Part shown: positions 1 through 10,074 of the stretch, in pieces
Numbering within the stretch: the first letter of the stretch is position 1
Layout: every line of letters starts with the position of its first letter
Source: Aminobacter carboxidus
GTDB taxonomy: Bacteria > Pseudomonadota > Alphaproteobacteria > Rhizobiales > Rhizobiaceae
Assembly (NCBI RefSeq): GCF_014863355.1
Contig: NZ_JACZEP010000004.1
Location: 248,001 to 312,000, forward strand
Direction: 5' to 3'
Length of the DNA stretch: 64,000 bases
Made by a program: the position numbers and the translations under genes
Notes under the pieces: generated by a model
What the model was told of the DNA's origin: nothing
What the model saw: the letters and a program-made list of their open reading frames with translations, nothing else
Databases searched by the model: none

Positions 1-2
1 GC

Positions 3-1679
3 ACCTTCGACAGCTTCAACCCCTACATCGTCCAAGGCCTGCCGGCGGCCGGCTTCACCTATTTCGGTGGCGGACTGCTCTATGAAACGCTGATGGAGCA
101 GTCGGTCGACGAGCCCAGTACCAGCCATCCAATGGTTGCGGACGCCTACAAATTTCCGGCCGACTATTCGTTTGCGACCTATCGGCTCGACCCGCGCGCC
201 AGATGGCACGACGGCAAGCCGATCACGACCGATGACGTCATCTGGTCCTTCAACTTCCTGAAGAACAACAGCCCGCAATATGGCCAGTACTACGTCAACG
301 TGACCGAAGCGGCAGCCACGGGCGAACGTGAAGTGACCTTCCGCTTCAACCAGAAAGGCAACCGGGAACTGCCCAAAATCATGGGCGATCTGGTTGTCCT
401 GCCGAAGCACTGGTGGGAAGGCACCGACGCCAGCGGCAATAAGCGCGACGTCACCCGCCCGACGCTGGAGATTCCACTGGGCTCGGGCGCCTACAAGGTC
501 GAAAGCTTCAAGCCGGGTACGGAGATCGTCTGGACGCGCGTGCCCGACTATTGGGGAGCCGATGTCGGGGTCAATGTCGGCCGCAACAATTTCGACAAGC
601 GCCGCTACTCCTATTTCCTGGATGAAAATGCCGACTGGCAGGCTTTCACCAAGGGCGGCTTCGAAGACATCAAGCCGGAAAACAGCTCGCGGCGCTGGTC
701 GACGCAATACACTTTCCCCGCCTTCCAGGCCGGCGACGTCATCAAGCAGGTGTTCAAGACGACGTCGGGCGAAGCCATGCAGGGTTATGCGCTCAACCTA
801 CGCCGGCCACAGTTCCAGGACCGCCGAGTCAGGCAGGCGCTGACGCTGGCCTACAATTTCGAATACATGAACCGCACGCTGTTCTTCGGGCTCAACACCC
901 GCACCAGCAGCTATTTCCAGGGCCAGGACCTCGCCTCCAGCGGCTTGCCCGCCGGCAAGGAACTCGAGTTGCTCACTCCCTTCAAGGACAAGCTGCCGCC
1001 AGAGCTCTTCACCGACGAGTTCAAGCTGCCGGTCTACGACACCCCGCAGGCTGAGCGGCAGTACCTCCGACAGGCGATCGGCCTGTTCGCCGAAGCCGGC
1101 TGGCGCGCCAAGGGCGGCAAGCTGATCAACGAAAAGACCGGCGAGCAGTTCAAGATCGAATTTCTCGGCAAGGATGCCACCGACGAGGTCATCATGACGC
1201 CGTTCATCGACAGCCTGCGCCGCCTCGGCATCGATGCGACGCTGCGCATGGTCGACACCAGCCAGTTCGTAAATCGGATCAACAATTACGATTTTGATGT
1301 GACGACAACGATCCTTAACCAGTCGTCTTCGCCCGGCAACGAGCAGCGCGACTTCTGGAGCTCCAAGGCTGCCGCCAAGCCCGGTTCGCGCAATATCATG
1401 GGCATCAACGACCCCGTGGTCGATGCGCTGGTCGAGCGCGTCATCTTCGCCACCGACCGAGACGACCTGCTGGCCGCCACCCACGCGCTCGACCGGGTCC
1501 TGCTGTGGAACTACTACGTCGTGCCGCAGTACCATCGGTCGGTCGTCTGGCTGGCCTATTGGAACAAGTTTGGCATCCCGGAAAAGCAGCCGGGCTTCAT
1601 CGGCGCCGACATCAATTCCTGGTGGATCGACAAGGACAAGGAAGCGGCGCTGGCTGCCAAGTACAAGGGCGTCAATTGA
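3..1679 (+). CDS. YejA-type oligopeptide ABC transporter substrate-binding protein (5' truncated)
   Basis: Periplasmic extracellular solute-binding protein of family 5 (SBP_bac_5), the ligand-capture component of a Yej-type peptide ABC importer. The reading frame is open from the first bases of the window, so the signal peptide and N-terminus lie outside; 558 residues are visible of a family usually about 600-640 long. Family features seen are the WHDGKPIT segment, the SGAYKVESFKPG loop and a C-terminal WWIDKDKE tail shared with the next gene. Its stop overlaps the TTG start of a second, paralogous binding protein, and two permeases and an ATPase follow on the same strand, so it is the first visible gene of one operon. 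Ligand specificity cannot be read from the sequence. Confidence 0.93.
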   Translation, partial: TFDSFNPYIVQGLPAAGFTYFGGGLLYETLMEQSVDEPSTSHPMVADAYKFPADYSFATYRLDPRARWHDGKPITTDDVIWSFNFLKNNSPQYGQYYVNVTEAAATGEREVTFRFNQKGNRELPKIMGDLVVLPKHWWEGTDASGNKRDVTRPTLEIPLGSGAYKVESFKPGTEIVWTRVPDYWGADVGVNVGRNNFDKRRYSYFLDENADWQAFTKGGFEDIKPENSSRRWSTQYTFPAFQAGDVIKQVFKTTSGEAMQGYALNLRRPQFQDRRVRQALTLAYNFEYMNRTLFFGLNTRTSSYFQGQDLASSGLPAGKELELLTPFKDKLPPELFTDEFKLPVYDTPQAERQYLRQAIGLFAEAGWRAKGGKLINEKTGEQFKIEFLGKDATDEVIMTPFIDSLRRLGIDATLRMVDTSQFVNRINNYDFDVTTTILNQSSSPGNEQRDFWSSKAAAKPGSRNIMGINDPVVDALVERVIFATDRDDLLAATHALDRVLLWNYYVVPQYHRSVVWLAYWNKFGIPEKQPGFIGADINSWWIDKDKEAALAAKYKGVN

Positions 1680-3547
1680 GCCCGCGCCTCCACCGCCGGG
1701 ACTTCCTCGCGCTTGGCGCCGCGGCCGCGGCCGCCCCATTCATGCCAGGGCGCGCCTTCGCGGCGAGCCCAACCGGGACCGGACTGCACGGGCTATCGGC
1801 CTTCGGCGACCTCAAATACGGACCCGACTTCACCCATTTCGACTTCGTCAATGTCGACGCGCCCAAGGGCGGCACGTTCAACTTCTCGCCGAACTACTGG
1901 TACTTCAACCAGAGCCCGTTGACCTTCAACACGCTCAACACCTTCGTCGCTCGCGGCGATGCGCCGCCGCGGATGGAGCTGTGCTACGATTCGCTGATGG
2001 TGCGGGCGATCGACGAGCCCGACGCGATCTATGGCCTGCTCGCGAAGTCGGTGACGATTTCCGACGACCGCAACAGCTTCGACTTCGCGCTCCGGCCCGA
2101 GGCGCGCTTCAACGATGGCACGCCGTTCACCGCCGACGACGCCGTCTTCGCCTTCGATCTGTTCAAGAAGGACGGCCACCCCAACCTGCTTTTGCCGCTC
2201 AGCCACCTCAAAGAGGCGAAGGCCCTCGACCCGTACACGCTGCGGCTGACCTTCAACGGCAAGCAGTCGGACCGAACGTTCCTCGACGTCGCGACCTACG
2301 CCATTCCGGCCAAGTCCTTCTTCGAGACCCATCCCTTCGATGCTTCGGAACTCAAGGCACCGCTCGGCTCCGGCCCCTACAAGGTCGGCCGCGTCTTTCC
2401 CGGCCAGGCCATCGAATATGAGCGCGTAGCCGACTACTGGGGTCGCGAGCTGCCGGTCAGCCGCGGGCTGTACAATTTCGACCGCATCCGCATCGAGTTC
2501 TACCAGGACAGACAGGCAGCGTTCGAAGCCTTCAAGAAGGGCGACATCCGCTTCCGCCAGGAAGCCACGGCGCGCCTCTGGGCCACCGGCTATGATTTCC
2601 CCGCCTTCACCGCGGGCAAAGTGATCAAGCGCGAATTTCCCAGCGAGAAGCGGCCAACGATGCAGGCGCTGGCGCTGAACCAGCGGCGGGCGCGCTTCCG
2701 CGACCCACGCGTGCGCCAGGCAGTCGCGCTTTGCTTCGATTTCGAATGGACCAAACGCAACCTGTTCTATGGCTCCTACGAGCGCTCGCAGTCGACATTC
2801 GAGAAGTCGGCCTACAAGGCTGAGGGACTGCCCTCTGCGGCCGAACTGGCGCTGCTTGAACCATTCCGCGGACGCATCCCCGACGAGACTTTCGGCGAAG
2901 CCGTACAGCAGCAGGCTTCGGACGGTTCGGGCCGCGACCGCAAGCTGCTCGGCCGAGCCTCGAAACTGCTTGCTGATGCAGGCTGGGCCCGCAAGGACGG
3001 CAAGCTGCGCAACGCCAAGGGCGAGGCTCTGACCCTCGAAATACTGGTCGACGACGACAGCTTTGTCCGCGTCTATTCGCCCTGGGTCGAGAACATGAGG
3101 GCCGTCGGCATCGATGCTTCGGTGCGCATGGTCGATTCGACCCAGTACCAGGCGCGGCAGACGAGCTTCGACTACGATGCCATTTCGGCGGCGGCCGGGT
3201 TTTCCGCAACGCCCAGCCGCGACGAGATCGACGGGCTGTTCCATTCGCGCTCAGCCACCATGCAAGGCTCGACCAATCTGCCCGGCACCGCCGATCCGGC
3301 CGTCGACGCGCTGATCGACGCCGTGGGTGCGGCCAAGGATCGCGAATCGCTGACGGTTGCGATGCGCGCGCTCGACCGGCTCTTGCGCGCCCGGCAAGAC
3401 TGGATTCCAAATTGGTTTTCGGCGAATCACCGCGCCGCCTTCTGGGACATGTTCGGCTACAAGGAGCCGAAGCCGGACTTCGGCTTTCCCGTCGAGGCAA
3501 TGTGGTGGCTCGACAAGGACAAGGCTGCACGTATTGGCAAGACCTGA
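1676..3547 (+). CDS. second YejA-type substrate-binding protein with Tat signal
   Basis: A paralogue of the preceding gene: family 5 solute-binding protein, 623 aa. I place the start at TTG 1676, overlapping the previous stop, because it gives an N-terminus with a twin-arginine motif (RRDFLALG) followed by an Ala-rich hydrophobic stretch and an AFA-type cleavage site; the longer frame upstream only reads through the previous gene. The Tat-type signal predicts export of the folded protein. Family segments seen are FNDGTPFTADD, GSGPYKVG and a C-terminal WWLDKDK. A 45-bp gap separates it from the yejB-like permease. Two tandem binding proteins feeding one permease pair could widen peptide range (inference). 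Confidence 0.92.
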   Translation: MSPRLHRRDFLALGAAAAAAPFMPGRAFAASPTGTGLHGLSAFGDLKYGPDFTHFDFVNVDAPKGGTFNFSPNYWYFNQSPLTFNTLNTFVARGDAPPRMELCYDSLMVRAIDEPDAIYGLLAKSVTISDDRNSFDFALRPEARFNDGTPFTADDAVFAFDLFKKDGHPNLLLPLSHLKEAKALDPYTLRLTFNGKQSDRTFLDVATYAIPAKSFFETHPFDASELKAPLGSGPYKVGRVFPGQAIEYERVADYWGRELPVSRGLYNFDRIRIEFYQDRQAAFEAFKKGDIRFRQEATARLWATGYDFPAFTAGKVIKREFPSEKRPTMQALALNQRRARFRDPRVRQAVALCFDFEWTKRNLFYGSYERSQSTFEKSAYKAEGLPSAAELALLEPFRGRIPDETFGEAVQQQASDGSGRDRKLLGRASKLLADAGWARKDGKLRNAKGEALTLEILVDDDSFVRVYSPWVENMRAVGIDASVRMVDSTQYQARQTSFDYDAISAAAGFSATPSRDEIDGLFHSRSATMQGSTNLPGTADPAVDALIDAVGAAKDRESLTVAMRALDRLLRARQDWIPNWFSANHRAAFWDMFGYKEPKPDFGFPVEAMWWLDKDKAARIGKT

Positions 3548-3592
3548 GATTTCTGCGACTGAACCCGCGCTCCGTTCGAGGGGCCTCGCCTG

Positions 3593-4696
3593 ATGGGCGC
3601 CTATGTCCTCCGCCGCATCCTTTTGATGATCCCGACTCTGTTCGGCATCATGGCGATCTCGTTTGCGGTCATCCAGTTCGCGCCCGGCGGCCCGGTGGAG
3701 CAGGTCATCGCCAAGCTGACCGGCCAGGGCGGCGACGCCGCCGACCGGCTGTCGGGCAGCAGCGGTGATATCGGCGGCACCAACTTCGATCCGGCGGGTG
3801 GTGAAGGCTCGTCCAAATACCGCGGCGCGCAAGGCCTCGACCCCGAGTTCATCGCCAAGCTCGAAAAGCAGTTCGGCTTCGACAAGCCGCCGCTCGAACG
3901 CTTCTTCATGATGCTGTGGAACTACATCCGCTTCGACTTCGGCGAGAGCTATTTCCGCGACGTCTCGGTGCTCGACCTGATCCTCGAGAAGATGCCGGTG
4001 TCGATCTCGCTTGGCATCTGGATCACGCTGTTGTCCTACATGATCTCGATCCCGCTCGGCATCCGCAAGGCGGTCAAGGACGGCTCGAGCTTCGACATCT
4101 GGACCAGCGGCATCATCATCATCGGCTATGCCATCCCAGCCTTCCTGTTCGCCATCCTTTTGATGGTGCTGTTTGCCGGCGGTTCGTTCTTCGATTGGTT
4201 CCCGCTGCGCGGCCTGACCTCGGAGAATTTCGACCAGCTGTCGCTCGGCGGCAAGGCGCTCGACTATCTCTGGCACCTGGCGCTGCCGCTGACCGCACTC
4301 GTACTGTCGGCCTTCGCCACCACCACGCTGCTCACCAAGAACTCGTTCCTGGACGAGATCCGCAAGCAGTACGTCGTCACTGCCCGCGCCAAGGGCCTGT
4401 CCGAGCACCGGGTGCTCTACGGCCATGTCTTCCGCAACGCCATGCTGATCGTCGTCGCCGGCTTTCCGGGCGCGTTCATCTCGGCATTCTTCACCGGCTC
4501 GCTGCTGATCGAGAATATCTTCTCGCTCGACGGGCTCGGCCTGCTCGGCTTCCGCTCAGTGCTCGACCGCGACTACCCTGTCGTGTTCGCCAACCTCTAC
4601 ATCTTCTCGCTGTTGGGCCTGTTCGTCAGCCTGATCTCCGACCTGATCTACACCTGGATCGACCCTCGCATCGATTTCGAACGGAGGGACGTCTGA
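3593..4696 (+). CDS. yejB: YejB-type peptide ABC transporter permease
   Basis: Inner-membrane permease (BPD_transp_1) of the Yej peptide importer, 367 aa. It begins with the family-typical [19 protein letters not shown] first membrane helix, carries a long periplasmic insertion at about residues 37-100 (Gly/Ser-rich) and an EAA loop near residues 256-275 ([20 protein letters not shown]) that contacts the ATPase. GAGGGG about 9 nt before the ATG is a good ribosome-binding site. The TGA stop shares its last base with the ATG of the next permease, so the two are translationally coupled. Partners are the flanking binding proteins, YejE and YejF. Confidence 0.95.
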   Translation: MGAYVLRRILLMIPTLFGIMAISFAVIQFAPGGPVEQVIAKLTGQGGDAADRLSGSSGDIGGTNFDPAGGEGSSKYRGAQGLDPEFIAKLEKQFGFDKPPLERFFMMLWNYIRFDFGESYFRDVSVLDLILEKMPVSISLGIWITLLSYMISIPLGIRKAVKDGSSFDIWTSGIIIIGYAIPAFLFAILLMVLFAGGSFFDWFPLRGLTSENFDQLSLGGKALDYLWHLALPLTALVLSAFATTTLLTKNSFLDEIRKQYVVTARAKGLSEHRVLYGHVFRNAMLIVVAGFPGAFISAFFTGSLLIENIFSLDGLGLLGFRSVLDRDYPVVFANLYIFSLLGLFVSLISDLIYTWIDPRIDFERRDV

Positions 4697-5838
4697 TGTC
4701 GGCGGTCGACACTGTATCCGTGCCGGTCAAGCGACCCTGGCTGTCGCCAATCAACAAGCGGCGCTGGCTGAGTTTCAAGGCCAACCGCCGCGGCTACTGG
4801 TCGCTATGGCTCTTCCTCGTGCTGTTCGTGCTGTCGCTGTTTTCCGAACTGATCGCCAACGACAGGCCGCTCCTGATCCGCTTCAAGGGTGAGTTCTACT
4901 CGCCGATCGTCAGCGACTATGGCGAGGAGACCTTCCTCGGCGACGAAGGCTTCCTGCCGGTCACCGACTACCGCATCTCGGTGGTGCAGGAGGCGATCAC
5001 GGCCAATGGCTGGGCGATCTGGCCGCCGGTCCGCTATTCCTACCGCACCACCAACAACGAGATCCCCGAGGCGGCACCCGCCAAGCCGTCCTGGATGTAT
5101 GCCAAGGAGGTGCGCTGCCAGCGCTATCCCCTTGGCGTCGACGATCCCAACTGCACCGTCGGCAACTGGAACTGGCTCGGCACCGACGACCAGGCCCGCG
5201 ACGTGCTGGCCCGGGTGATCTACGGCTTCCGCATCTCGGTGCTGTTCGGCCTGATCCTGACGGCCGGCTCGGCGCTGATCGGGGTCACCGCCGGTGCCAT
5301 GCAGGGCTACTTCGGCGGTTGGACGGATCTATTGTTCCAGCGCTTCATCGAAATCTGGTCGGCGATCCCGGTGCTCTATTTGCTGCTGATCGTCGCCGCC
5401 ATCCTGCCGCCGGGCTTCTTCATCCTGCTCGGATTGATGCTGCTGTTTTCCTGGGTCGCTCTTGTCGGCGTCGTGCGGGCCGAGTTCCTGCGCGCCCGCA
5501 ACTTCGAGTACGTCAACGCCGCCCGCGCGCTCGGCGTGCCCAACCGCACCATCATCTACCGCCACCTTTTGCCCAACGCGATGGTGGCAACGCTGACCTT
5601 CTTGCCGTTCATCCTCAACAGCTCGATCTCGACACTGACGTCGCTCGACTTCCTCGGCTTCGGCCTGCCGCCCGGTTCGGCATCGCTCGGCGAACTGCTC
5701 AAGCAGGGCCAGCGCAACCTCAACGCGCCGTGGCTCGGGCTCTCCGGCTTCGTCGTCATCTCGGTAATGCTGTCGCTGCTGATCTTCATCGGCGAAGCCA
5801 CCCGCGACGCCTTCGACCCAAGGAAGACGTTCAAGTGA
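4696..5838 (+). CDS. yejE: YejE-type peptide ABC transporter permease
   Basis: Second inner-membrane permease of the Yej importer, 380 aa. The start at ATG 4696 ([15 protein letters not shown]) overlaps the yejB stop by one base; the longer open frame upstream is a shadow of yejB. One N-terminal membrane helix (about residues 35-55) is followed by a large periplasmic segment with the family's WNWLGTDDQARDVLARV motif, then the transport domain with an EAA loop (NAARALGVPNRTIIYRHLLP) and FLGFGLPPGSASLGELL. Its stop overlaps the GTG start of the ATPase, which fits a single polycistronic unit. Confidence 0.95.
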   Translation: MSAVDTVSVPVKRPWLSPINKRRWLSFKANRRGYWSLWLFLVLFVLSLFSELIANDRPLLIRFKGEFYSPIVSDYGEETFLGDEGFLPVTDYRISVVQEAITANGWAIWPPVRYSYRTTNNEIPEAAPAKPSWMYAKEVRCQRYPLGVDDPNCTVGNWNWLGTDDQARDVLARVIYGFRISVLFGLILTAGSALIGVTAGAMQGYFGGWTDLLFQRFIEIWSAIPVLYLLLIVAAILPPGFFILLGLMLLFSWVALVGVVRAEFLRARNFEYVNAARALGVPNRTIIYRHLLPNAMVATLTFLPFILNSSISTLTSLDFLGFGLPPGSASLGELLKQGQRNLNAPWLGLSGFVVISVMLSLLIFIGEATRDAFDPRKTFK

Positions 5839-7466
5839 GCGAGACCCCTCTCCTTTCGGTCCAGGACCTGTCGGTCGCCTTCAGCCAGGGCGGCAAGACG
5901 ACAATAGCCGTCGACAACATCTCCTTCGACATCGCCAAGGGCGAGACGGTGGCGCTGGTCGGCGAGAGCGGCTCGGGCAAGTCGGTGTCGGCGCTGTCGG
6001 TACTGAAGCTTTTGCCCTATCCGCCAGCAAGCCACCCCTCGGGCAAGATGATGTTCGGCGGCCAGGACCTGCTCTCCTTGAACGAGAACGCATTGCGCAA
6101 GGTGCGCGGCAACAAGATCACCATGATCTTCCAGGAGCCGATGACCTCGCTCAATCCGCTGCACACCATCGAGCAGCAGATCGTCGAGGTGCTGTCACTG
6201 CACCAGGGCATGGGCGAACGGCAGGCTAAGGCGCGCACGCTCGAACTGCTCGAGGAGGTCGGCATCCGCGAGCCGAAGAAGCGCCTCGACGCCTATCCGC
6301 ACCAGCTTTCCGGCGGCCAGCGCCAGCGCGTGATGATCGCCATGGCGCTCGCCAACGAGCCCGAACTTCTGATCGCCGACGAGCCGACGACCGCGCTCGA
6401 CGTGACGGTCCAGGCGCAGATTCTCGAACTGCTCGCCAAGCTCAAGGCCCGCAAGGGCATGTCGATGCTGTTCATCACCCACGATCTAGGGATCGTTAGG
6501 CGCATCGCCGACCGGGTCTGCGTGATGACCAAGGGCCAGATCGTCGAGACCGGTCCAACCAAGGAAATCTTCGACAACCCGCAGCACAGCTACACGCGCC
6601 ATCTTCTGGCCGCCGAGCCTAAGGGCAAGCCGCCATCAGCCGACGCCACGGCCAAGACGGTGATGTCGGGCTCGGACGTCAAGGTGTGGTTCCCGATCAA
6701 GCAGGGCTTCTTCCGCAAGACGGTCGACCATGTGAAGGCCGTCGACGGCATCGATGTTGCCGTCCGTGCTGGCCAGACAGTTGGCGTCGTCGGCGAATCG
6801 GGCTCCGGCAAGACGACACTGGGGCTGGCGCTGACCCGCATGATCTCGTCGCAGGGCCGGATCGACTTCGACGGCCGCGAGATCGACAAGTTCAGCTTCA
6901 ACGCCATGCGCCCGCTCAGGCGCGAGATTCAGATCGTGTTCCAGGACCCGTTCGGCTCGCTCAGCCCGCGCATGTCTGTGGCCGATATCATCGAAGAGGG
7001 CCTGAAGATCCACGAGCCCGGGCTCAAGGCCGCCGAACGTGACCAGAAGGTCGTCGACGTGCTGCGCGAGGTCGGCCTCGATCCCGAGACACGCTTCCGC
7101 TACCCGCACGAATTTTCCGGCGGCCAGCGCCAGCGCATCGCCATTGCGCGTGCCATGGTGCTCAAGCCGCGCTTCGTCATGCTCGACGAACCGACTTCAG
7201 CTCTCGACATGAGCGTGCAGGCGCAGGTTGTCGACCTGTTGCGCAACCTGCAGGCCAGGCACGACCTTGCCTATCTGTTCATCAGCCACGATCTCAAGGT
7301 GGTGCGTGCGCTGGCCAACGAGGTCATCGTCATGCGCAACGGCAAGGTGGTGGAGGCAGGGCCCTCCGAACAGATTTTCGAGCGCCCGCAAACCGACTAC
7401 ACTCGGGCGCTGATCTCGGCGGCATTCCGGATCGAGACGGCGCCGACCGGCGTGGTCAGCGAATAG
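5835..7466 (+). CDS. yejF: YejF-type dual-domain peptide ABC transporter ATPase
   Basis: Cytoplasmic ATPase that energises the Yej importer: two fused nucleotide-binding domains in 543 aa. GTG 5835 is chosen because it overlaps the yejE stop (GTGA) and gives [16 protein letters not shown], the normal domain start. Domain 1 has Walker A GESGSGKS (residues 43-50), signature LSGGQRQR and Walker B LLIADEP; domain 2 has [16 protein letters not shown] and VMLDEP. All catalytic motifs look intact in both halves. It closes the transporter operon; a 2-hydroxyacid dehydrogenase starts 19 bp later and may be co-transcribed. Confidence 0.95.
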   Translation: MSETPLLSVQDLSVAFSQGGKTTIAVDNISFDIAKGETVALVGESGSGKSVSALSVLKLLPYPPASHPSGKMMFGGQDLLSLNENALRKVRGNKITMIFQEPMTSLNPLHTIEQQIVEVLSLHQGMGERQAKARTLELLEEVGIREPKKRLDAYPHQLSGGQRQRVMIAMALANEPELLIADEPTTALDVTVQAQILELLAKLKARKGMSMLFITHDLGIVRRIADRVCVMTKGQIVETGPTKEIFDNPQHSYTRHLLAAEPKGKPPSADATAKTVMSGSDVKVWFPIKQGFFRKTVDHVKAVDGIDVAVRAGQTVGVVGESGSGKTTLGLALTRMISSQGRIDFDGREIDKFSFNAMRPLRREIQIVFQDPFGSLSPRMSVADIIEEGLKIHEPGLKAAERDQKVVDVLREVGLDPETRFRYPHEFSGGQRQRIAIARAMVLKPRFVMLDEPTSALDMSVQAQVVDLLRNLQARHDLAYLFISHDLKVVRALANEVIVMRNGKVVEAGPSEQIFERPQTDYTRALISAAFRIETAPTGVVSE

Positions 7467-7485
7467 CAGGCGTCAAGGGAAGAGC

Positions 7486-8436
7486 ATGTCGACCAAAGCC
7501 AAGGGCAAGATCCTTCTTTCAATCACCGGGTTCAACCCGCAGCGCTGGTACGAGCTGCTGTCGGCGGAACGCGAGGTCGTGCTCGAACCCGATGGCGCGG
7601 CCGACCCTTCGATCGACTATGCCGTGGTGTGGAAGCAGAAGCCGGGTACGCTGGCCAAGCTGCCAAACCTCAAGGCGATCTTCTCGATCGGTGCGGGCGT
7701 CGACCATGTCTTTGCCGACCCCGGCCTGCCCGATGTGCCGATCGTGCGTGTCGTTGCCGACAATCTCAGCCAGCACATGAGCGAGTATGTGCTGTGGCGG
7801 GTGCTCGACCATCACCGCCAGGGCCAGCTCTACCGCGCCCAGCAGACCAAGAAGGCCTGGCACGAACCGCCGCAGCGGCCGGCCGAGGACATTTCCGTCG
7901 GCATCATGGGCATGGGCAATCTCGGCCGCGCCGCAGCCGACGTGCTCAAGGCGGTTGGCTTCCGCATCAATGGCTGGAGCCGCCGGCCGCAAGAGGTGGC
8001 CGGCGTCACCACCTTCAGCGGCGATGCCGGGCTGGTGCCCTTCCTCAACGCGACCGATATTCTCGTCGTGCTGCTGCCTCTGACGGATACGACCAAGGGC
8101 ATCATCAACTATGGCCTGCTCAAGGAGCTACGCCGGCGCAATGGCCTCGGCGGTGCTGTGCTGATCAATGCCGGGCGCGGCAAGCTGCAGCGCGACGCCG
8201 ACATCCTGCGCGCCCTCGACGACGGCACGCTGAAGGAAGTGAGCCTCGACGTCTTCGAGGTCGAGCCGCTGCCCAAGACCAGCCCGATGTGGAACCACCC
8301 CAAGGTGTTCATGACCCCGCATGCGGCGGCCACGTCCGACCCGGCGCATCTGGTGGCCCCGATGCTCAGCCAGATGGCCGCCTTCGAGCGTGGCGAAGCG
8401 CTGGACAACGTCGTCGACCGCAACGCGGGGTATTGA
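7486..8436 (+). CDS. glyoxylate/hydroxypyruvate reductase A-like 2-hydroxyacid dehydrogenase
   Basis: NAD(P)H-dependent D-2-hydroxyacid dehydrogenase of the GhrA type, 316 aa, predicted to reduce glyoxylate and hydroxypyruvate in the cytoplasm. The Rossmann fold motif GIMGMGNLGRAA lies near residue 142; the family Arg is in NAGRGKLQ, the acid in DVFEVEPLP and the catalytic His in TPHAAATSDP. A start ATG at 7486 follows AAGGGAAGAG. It follows yejF by only 19 bp on the same strand, so transcription from the peptide transporter promoter is possible, although no functional link is evident. Confidence 0.88.
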   Translation: MSTKAKGKILLSITGFNPQRWYELLSAEREVVLEPDGAADPSIDYAVVWKQKPGTLAKLPNLKAIFSIGAGVDHVFADPGLPDVPIVRVVADNLSQHMSEYVLWRVLDHHRQGQLYRAQQTKKAWHEPPQRPAEDISVGIMGMGNLGRAAADVLKAVGFRINGWSRRPQEVAGVTTFSGDAGLVPFLNATDILVVLLPLTDTTKGIINYGLLKELRRRNGLGGAVLINAGRGKLQRDADILRALDDGTLKEVSLDVFEVEPLPKTSPMWNHPKVFMTPHAAATSDPAHLVAPMLSQMAAFERGEALDNVVDRNAGY

Positions 8437-8505
8437 ATTTAGAGACTGCTCCCGCCATGCGCGTAGGTGACACGTGGCGGCGCTTGTCAGGCAAATCTTC
8501 ACCGT

Positions 8506-8704
8506 CGTTCCTTTGCCCCCCCTCTGGCCTGCCGGCCATCTCCCTCACAAGGAGGGAGATTAATCTCGTCCACGGCGGTGCCTATCCTGCGAGGCTGCAG
8601 GAAAGCCTTGCGGCTTCGGGATTAGCCGGGGCGCCGAGGAAGGCGTGATCTCCCTCCTTATGGAGGAGATGGCCGGCAGGCCAGAGGGAGGGTGCGAAGG
8701 AACG
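8506..8704. repeat. intergenic inverted-repeat element, arms about 55 bp
   Basis: Two long near-complementary arms, 8506-8560 and 8648-8704, flank an 87-bp spacer in the gap between the convergent ghrA-like and NlpC/P60 genes. Both arms contain GGCCTGCCGGCCATCTCC or its complement and an internal GGAGG/CCTCC hairpin. The pattern is that of the small palindromic mobile-type repeats frequent in rhizobial intergenic DNA; no open reading frame of its own is supported. The whole gap (8437-8771) holds no gene that I can support. Confidence 0.75.
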
Positions 8705-8771
8705 CTAACGATGAGCCCAAGGGCTCAAGAAAAATCACCGTCCGTGGAAAACCTCTCCACGATCGCGCCCT

Positions 8772-9632
8772 CTACGGCCGCCGGAAGCTGGTCGGGCCGC
8801 CATAGAGATAGCCGATGCGGTCGATGGCGTCGCGCAGGCCTTCGCGGGCAACGGTCATGGTGTGGCCGTTGGCGTGGATCATGTTTTCAGCGTCGGTCAT
8901 GATGGCGACATGGCCCTTCCAGAAGACGAGATCGCCGCGCCGGAGCTGCGAATAATCCGAGCCGGCATCGACCGGTGACCCGAGCGAGGCTTCCTGCATG
9001 TCGGAATCGCGCAGCACGTTGCGTCCGGTCATGCGCATCGACAGCTGGACGAGGCCCGAGCAATCGATACCGAAGGCGCTGGAGCCGCCCCACAGATAGG
9101 GCGTGTCGATCAGCCGTTCCGCTACCGAAACGAAATCCTCGGCCCTGGTGCCGAGCGGTGCCAGATGCTGGGTGACAAGCGCTTCGCCGGACGCCAGCAC
9201 TCCGTAGCGCGTGCCGCGGGTTTCGCCATAGCCGGTGATCGCGACCTGCGAGCCGATGGACAGTTGCCCGCTGCGCGGGAACTTCATGTCTGGGCCGGGA
9301 TAGACGAAGCTGCGCAAGGCGGTGACGATGTGGGTCGGCTCGGCGCCGCGCGGAGCGAGATCGCCTGACGAGACATAGCCGACATAGCCGTCGCGCCCTG
9401 CCTGTAGCCAGGCAAAGCCTTCGGCATCATCGAAAACCACGACTTCGTCGCCGTAGAGCAGCTGGGTGTTGAGACCGGCATCGGGACGCGGTGCCTTGCG
9501 GACGTCGGCGACTGGTACGGAAATGCGCGCCGGGAGGCCAGCGACAAAGCGCTCGGCCGCGACCTCGCCTTGAAGGCGGGCGTCGGCGAGATCGGGACGG
9601 AAGGCGTGAAGGCGGCTGTCGCGGGCGGTCAA
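8772..9632 (-). CDS. NlpC/P60 family (C40) peptidase with SH3-like domains
   Basis: Predicted cell-wall peptidase of 286 aa that would cut peptide bonds in peptidoglycan stem peptides. Residues of about 35-150 resemble bacterial SH3 modules (VRKAPRPDAG, GYVSSGDLAP). The C-terminal NlpC/P60 domain has the catalytic Cys in GIDCSGLV, the His in KGHVAIM and a third polar His in IHANGH. There is no obvious signal peptide, so it may act on muropeptides in the cytoplasm rather than on the intact wall (inference). The ATG overlaps the stop of the upstream MarR gene (9629-9632), which implies translational coupling. Confidence 0.9.
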   Translation of the reverse strand: MTARDSRLHAFRPDLADARLQGEVAAERFVAGLPARISVPVADVRKAPRPDAGLNTQLLYGDEVVVFDDAEGFAWLQAGRDGYVGYVSSGDLAPRGAEPTHIVTALRSFVYPGPDMKFPRSGQLSIGSQVAITGYGETRGTRYGVLASGEALVTQHLAPLGTRAEDFVSVAERLIDTPYLWGGSSAFGIDCSGLVQLSMRMTGRNVLRDSDMQEASLGSPVDAGSDYSQLRRGDLVFWKGHVAIMTDAENMIHANGHTMTVAREGLRDAIDRIGYLYGGPTSFRRP

Positions 9633-9994
9633 ATCGGAAGCTCCATAGCTTTGGCAATGATAGCATCGCCCAAACGCTCGACATAGAGCGCGCCTTCGAC
9701 GGTGCGCCGGATCAGCACGTTGCGCTTGTCGCTCTCGTCGCGGTGGCGCGACACCAGCTTGAGCGCACCCATGGTGTCGAGCGCGCGGGTGATGACAGGC
9801 TTGCTGACGCCGAGGCGGGCCGCAAGCGCGCGCACCGTGTGCGGCGGCGGGTCGAGATAGATGGTAAGCAGGATCGCCATCTGGCGCAGCGTCAGGTCCG
9901 GCGCGTCGTCACGCACCTCGGACAGGGAAAACTGCTGCAGCAGTCTCAGCGACTGGCTCGGACGCAATGCGATCGGCATGACGCCAGCATCCAC
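9629..9994 (-). CDS. MarR-family winged-helix regulator
   Basis: Small DNA-binding regulator of 121 aa. The winged-helix core is clear: LTLRQMAILLTIYLDPPPHTVRALAARLGV is followed by the recognition helix SKPVITRALDTMGALKLVSR and the wing DESDKRNVLI. It is shorter than most MarR proteins (about 140-160), with reduced terminal dimerisation helices. It is coupled by a 4-bp overlap to the NlpC/P60 gene and lies 200 bp downstream of an M17 aminopeptidase on the same strand, so it may control peptide or cell-wall turnover genes (inference). The ligand is unknown. Confidence 0.85.
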   Translation of the reverse strand: MDAGVMPIALRPSQSLRLLQQFSLSEVRDDAPDLTLRQMAILLTIYLDPPPHTVRALAARLGVSKPVITRALDTMGALKLVSRHRDESDKRNVLIRRTVEGALYVERLGDAIIAKAMELPI

Positions 9995-10074
9995 GCTAAT
10001 TGTTTCGGTTCCGTTTCATTCAAAAGAGATTTTGCGGCGCTGGCAAGGCGGCTACGCATCATTTGCCAAAGTCA

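Noticed and set aside
1793-3244. A 483-codon minus-strand frame opposite the second binding protein
   Set aside because: Mirrored GC-rich frame; the plus-strand protein has a signal peptide and family motifs.
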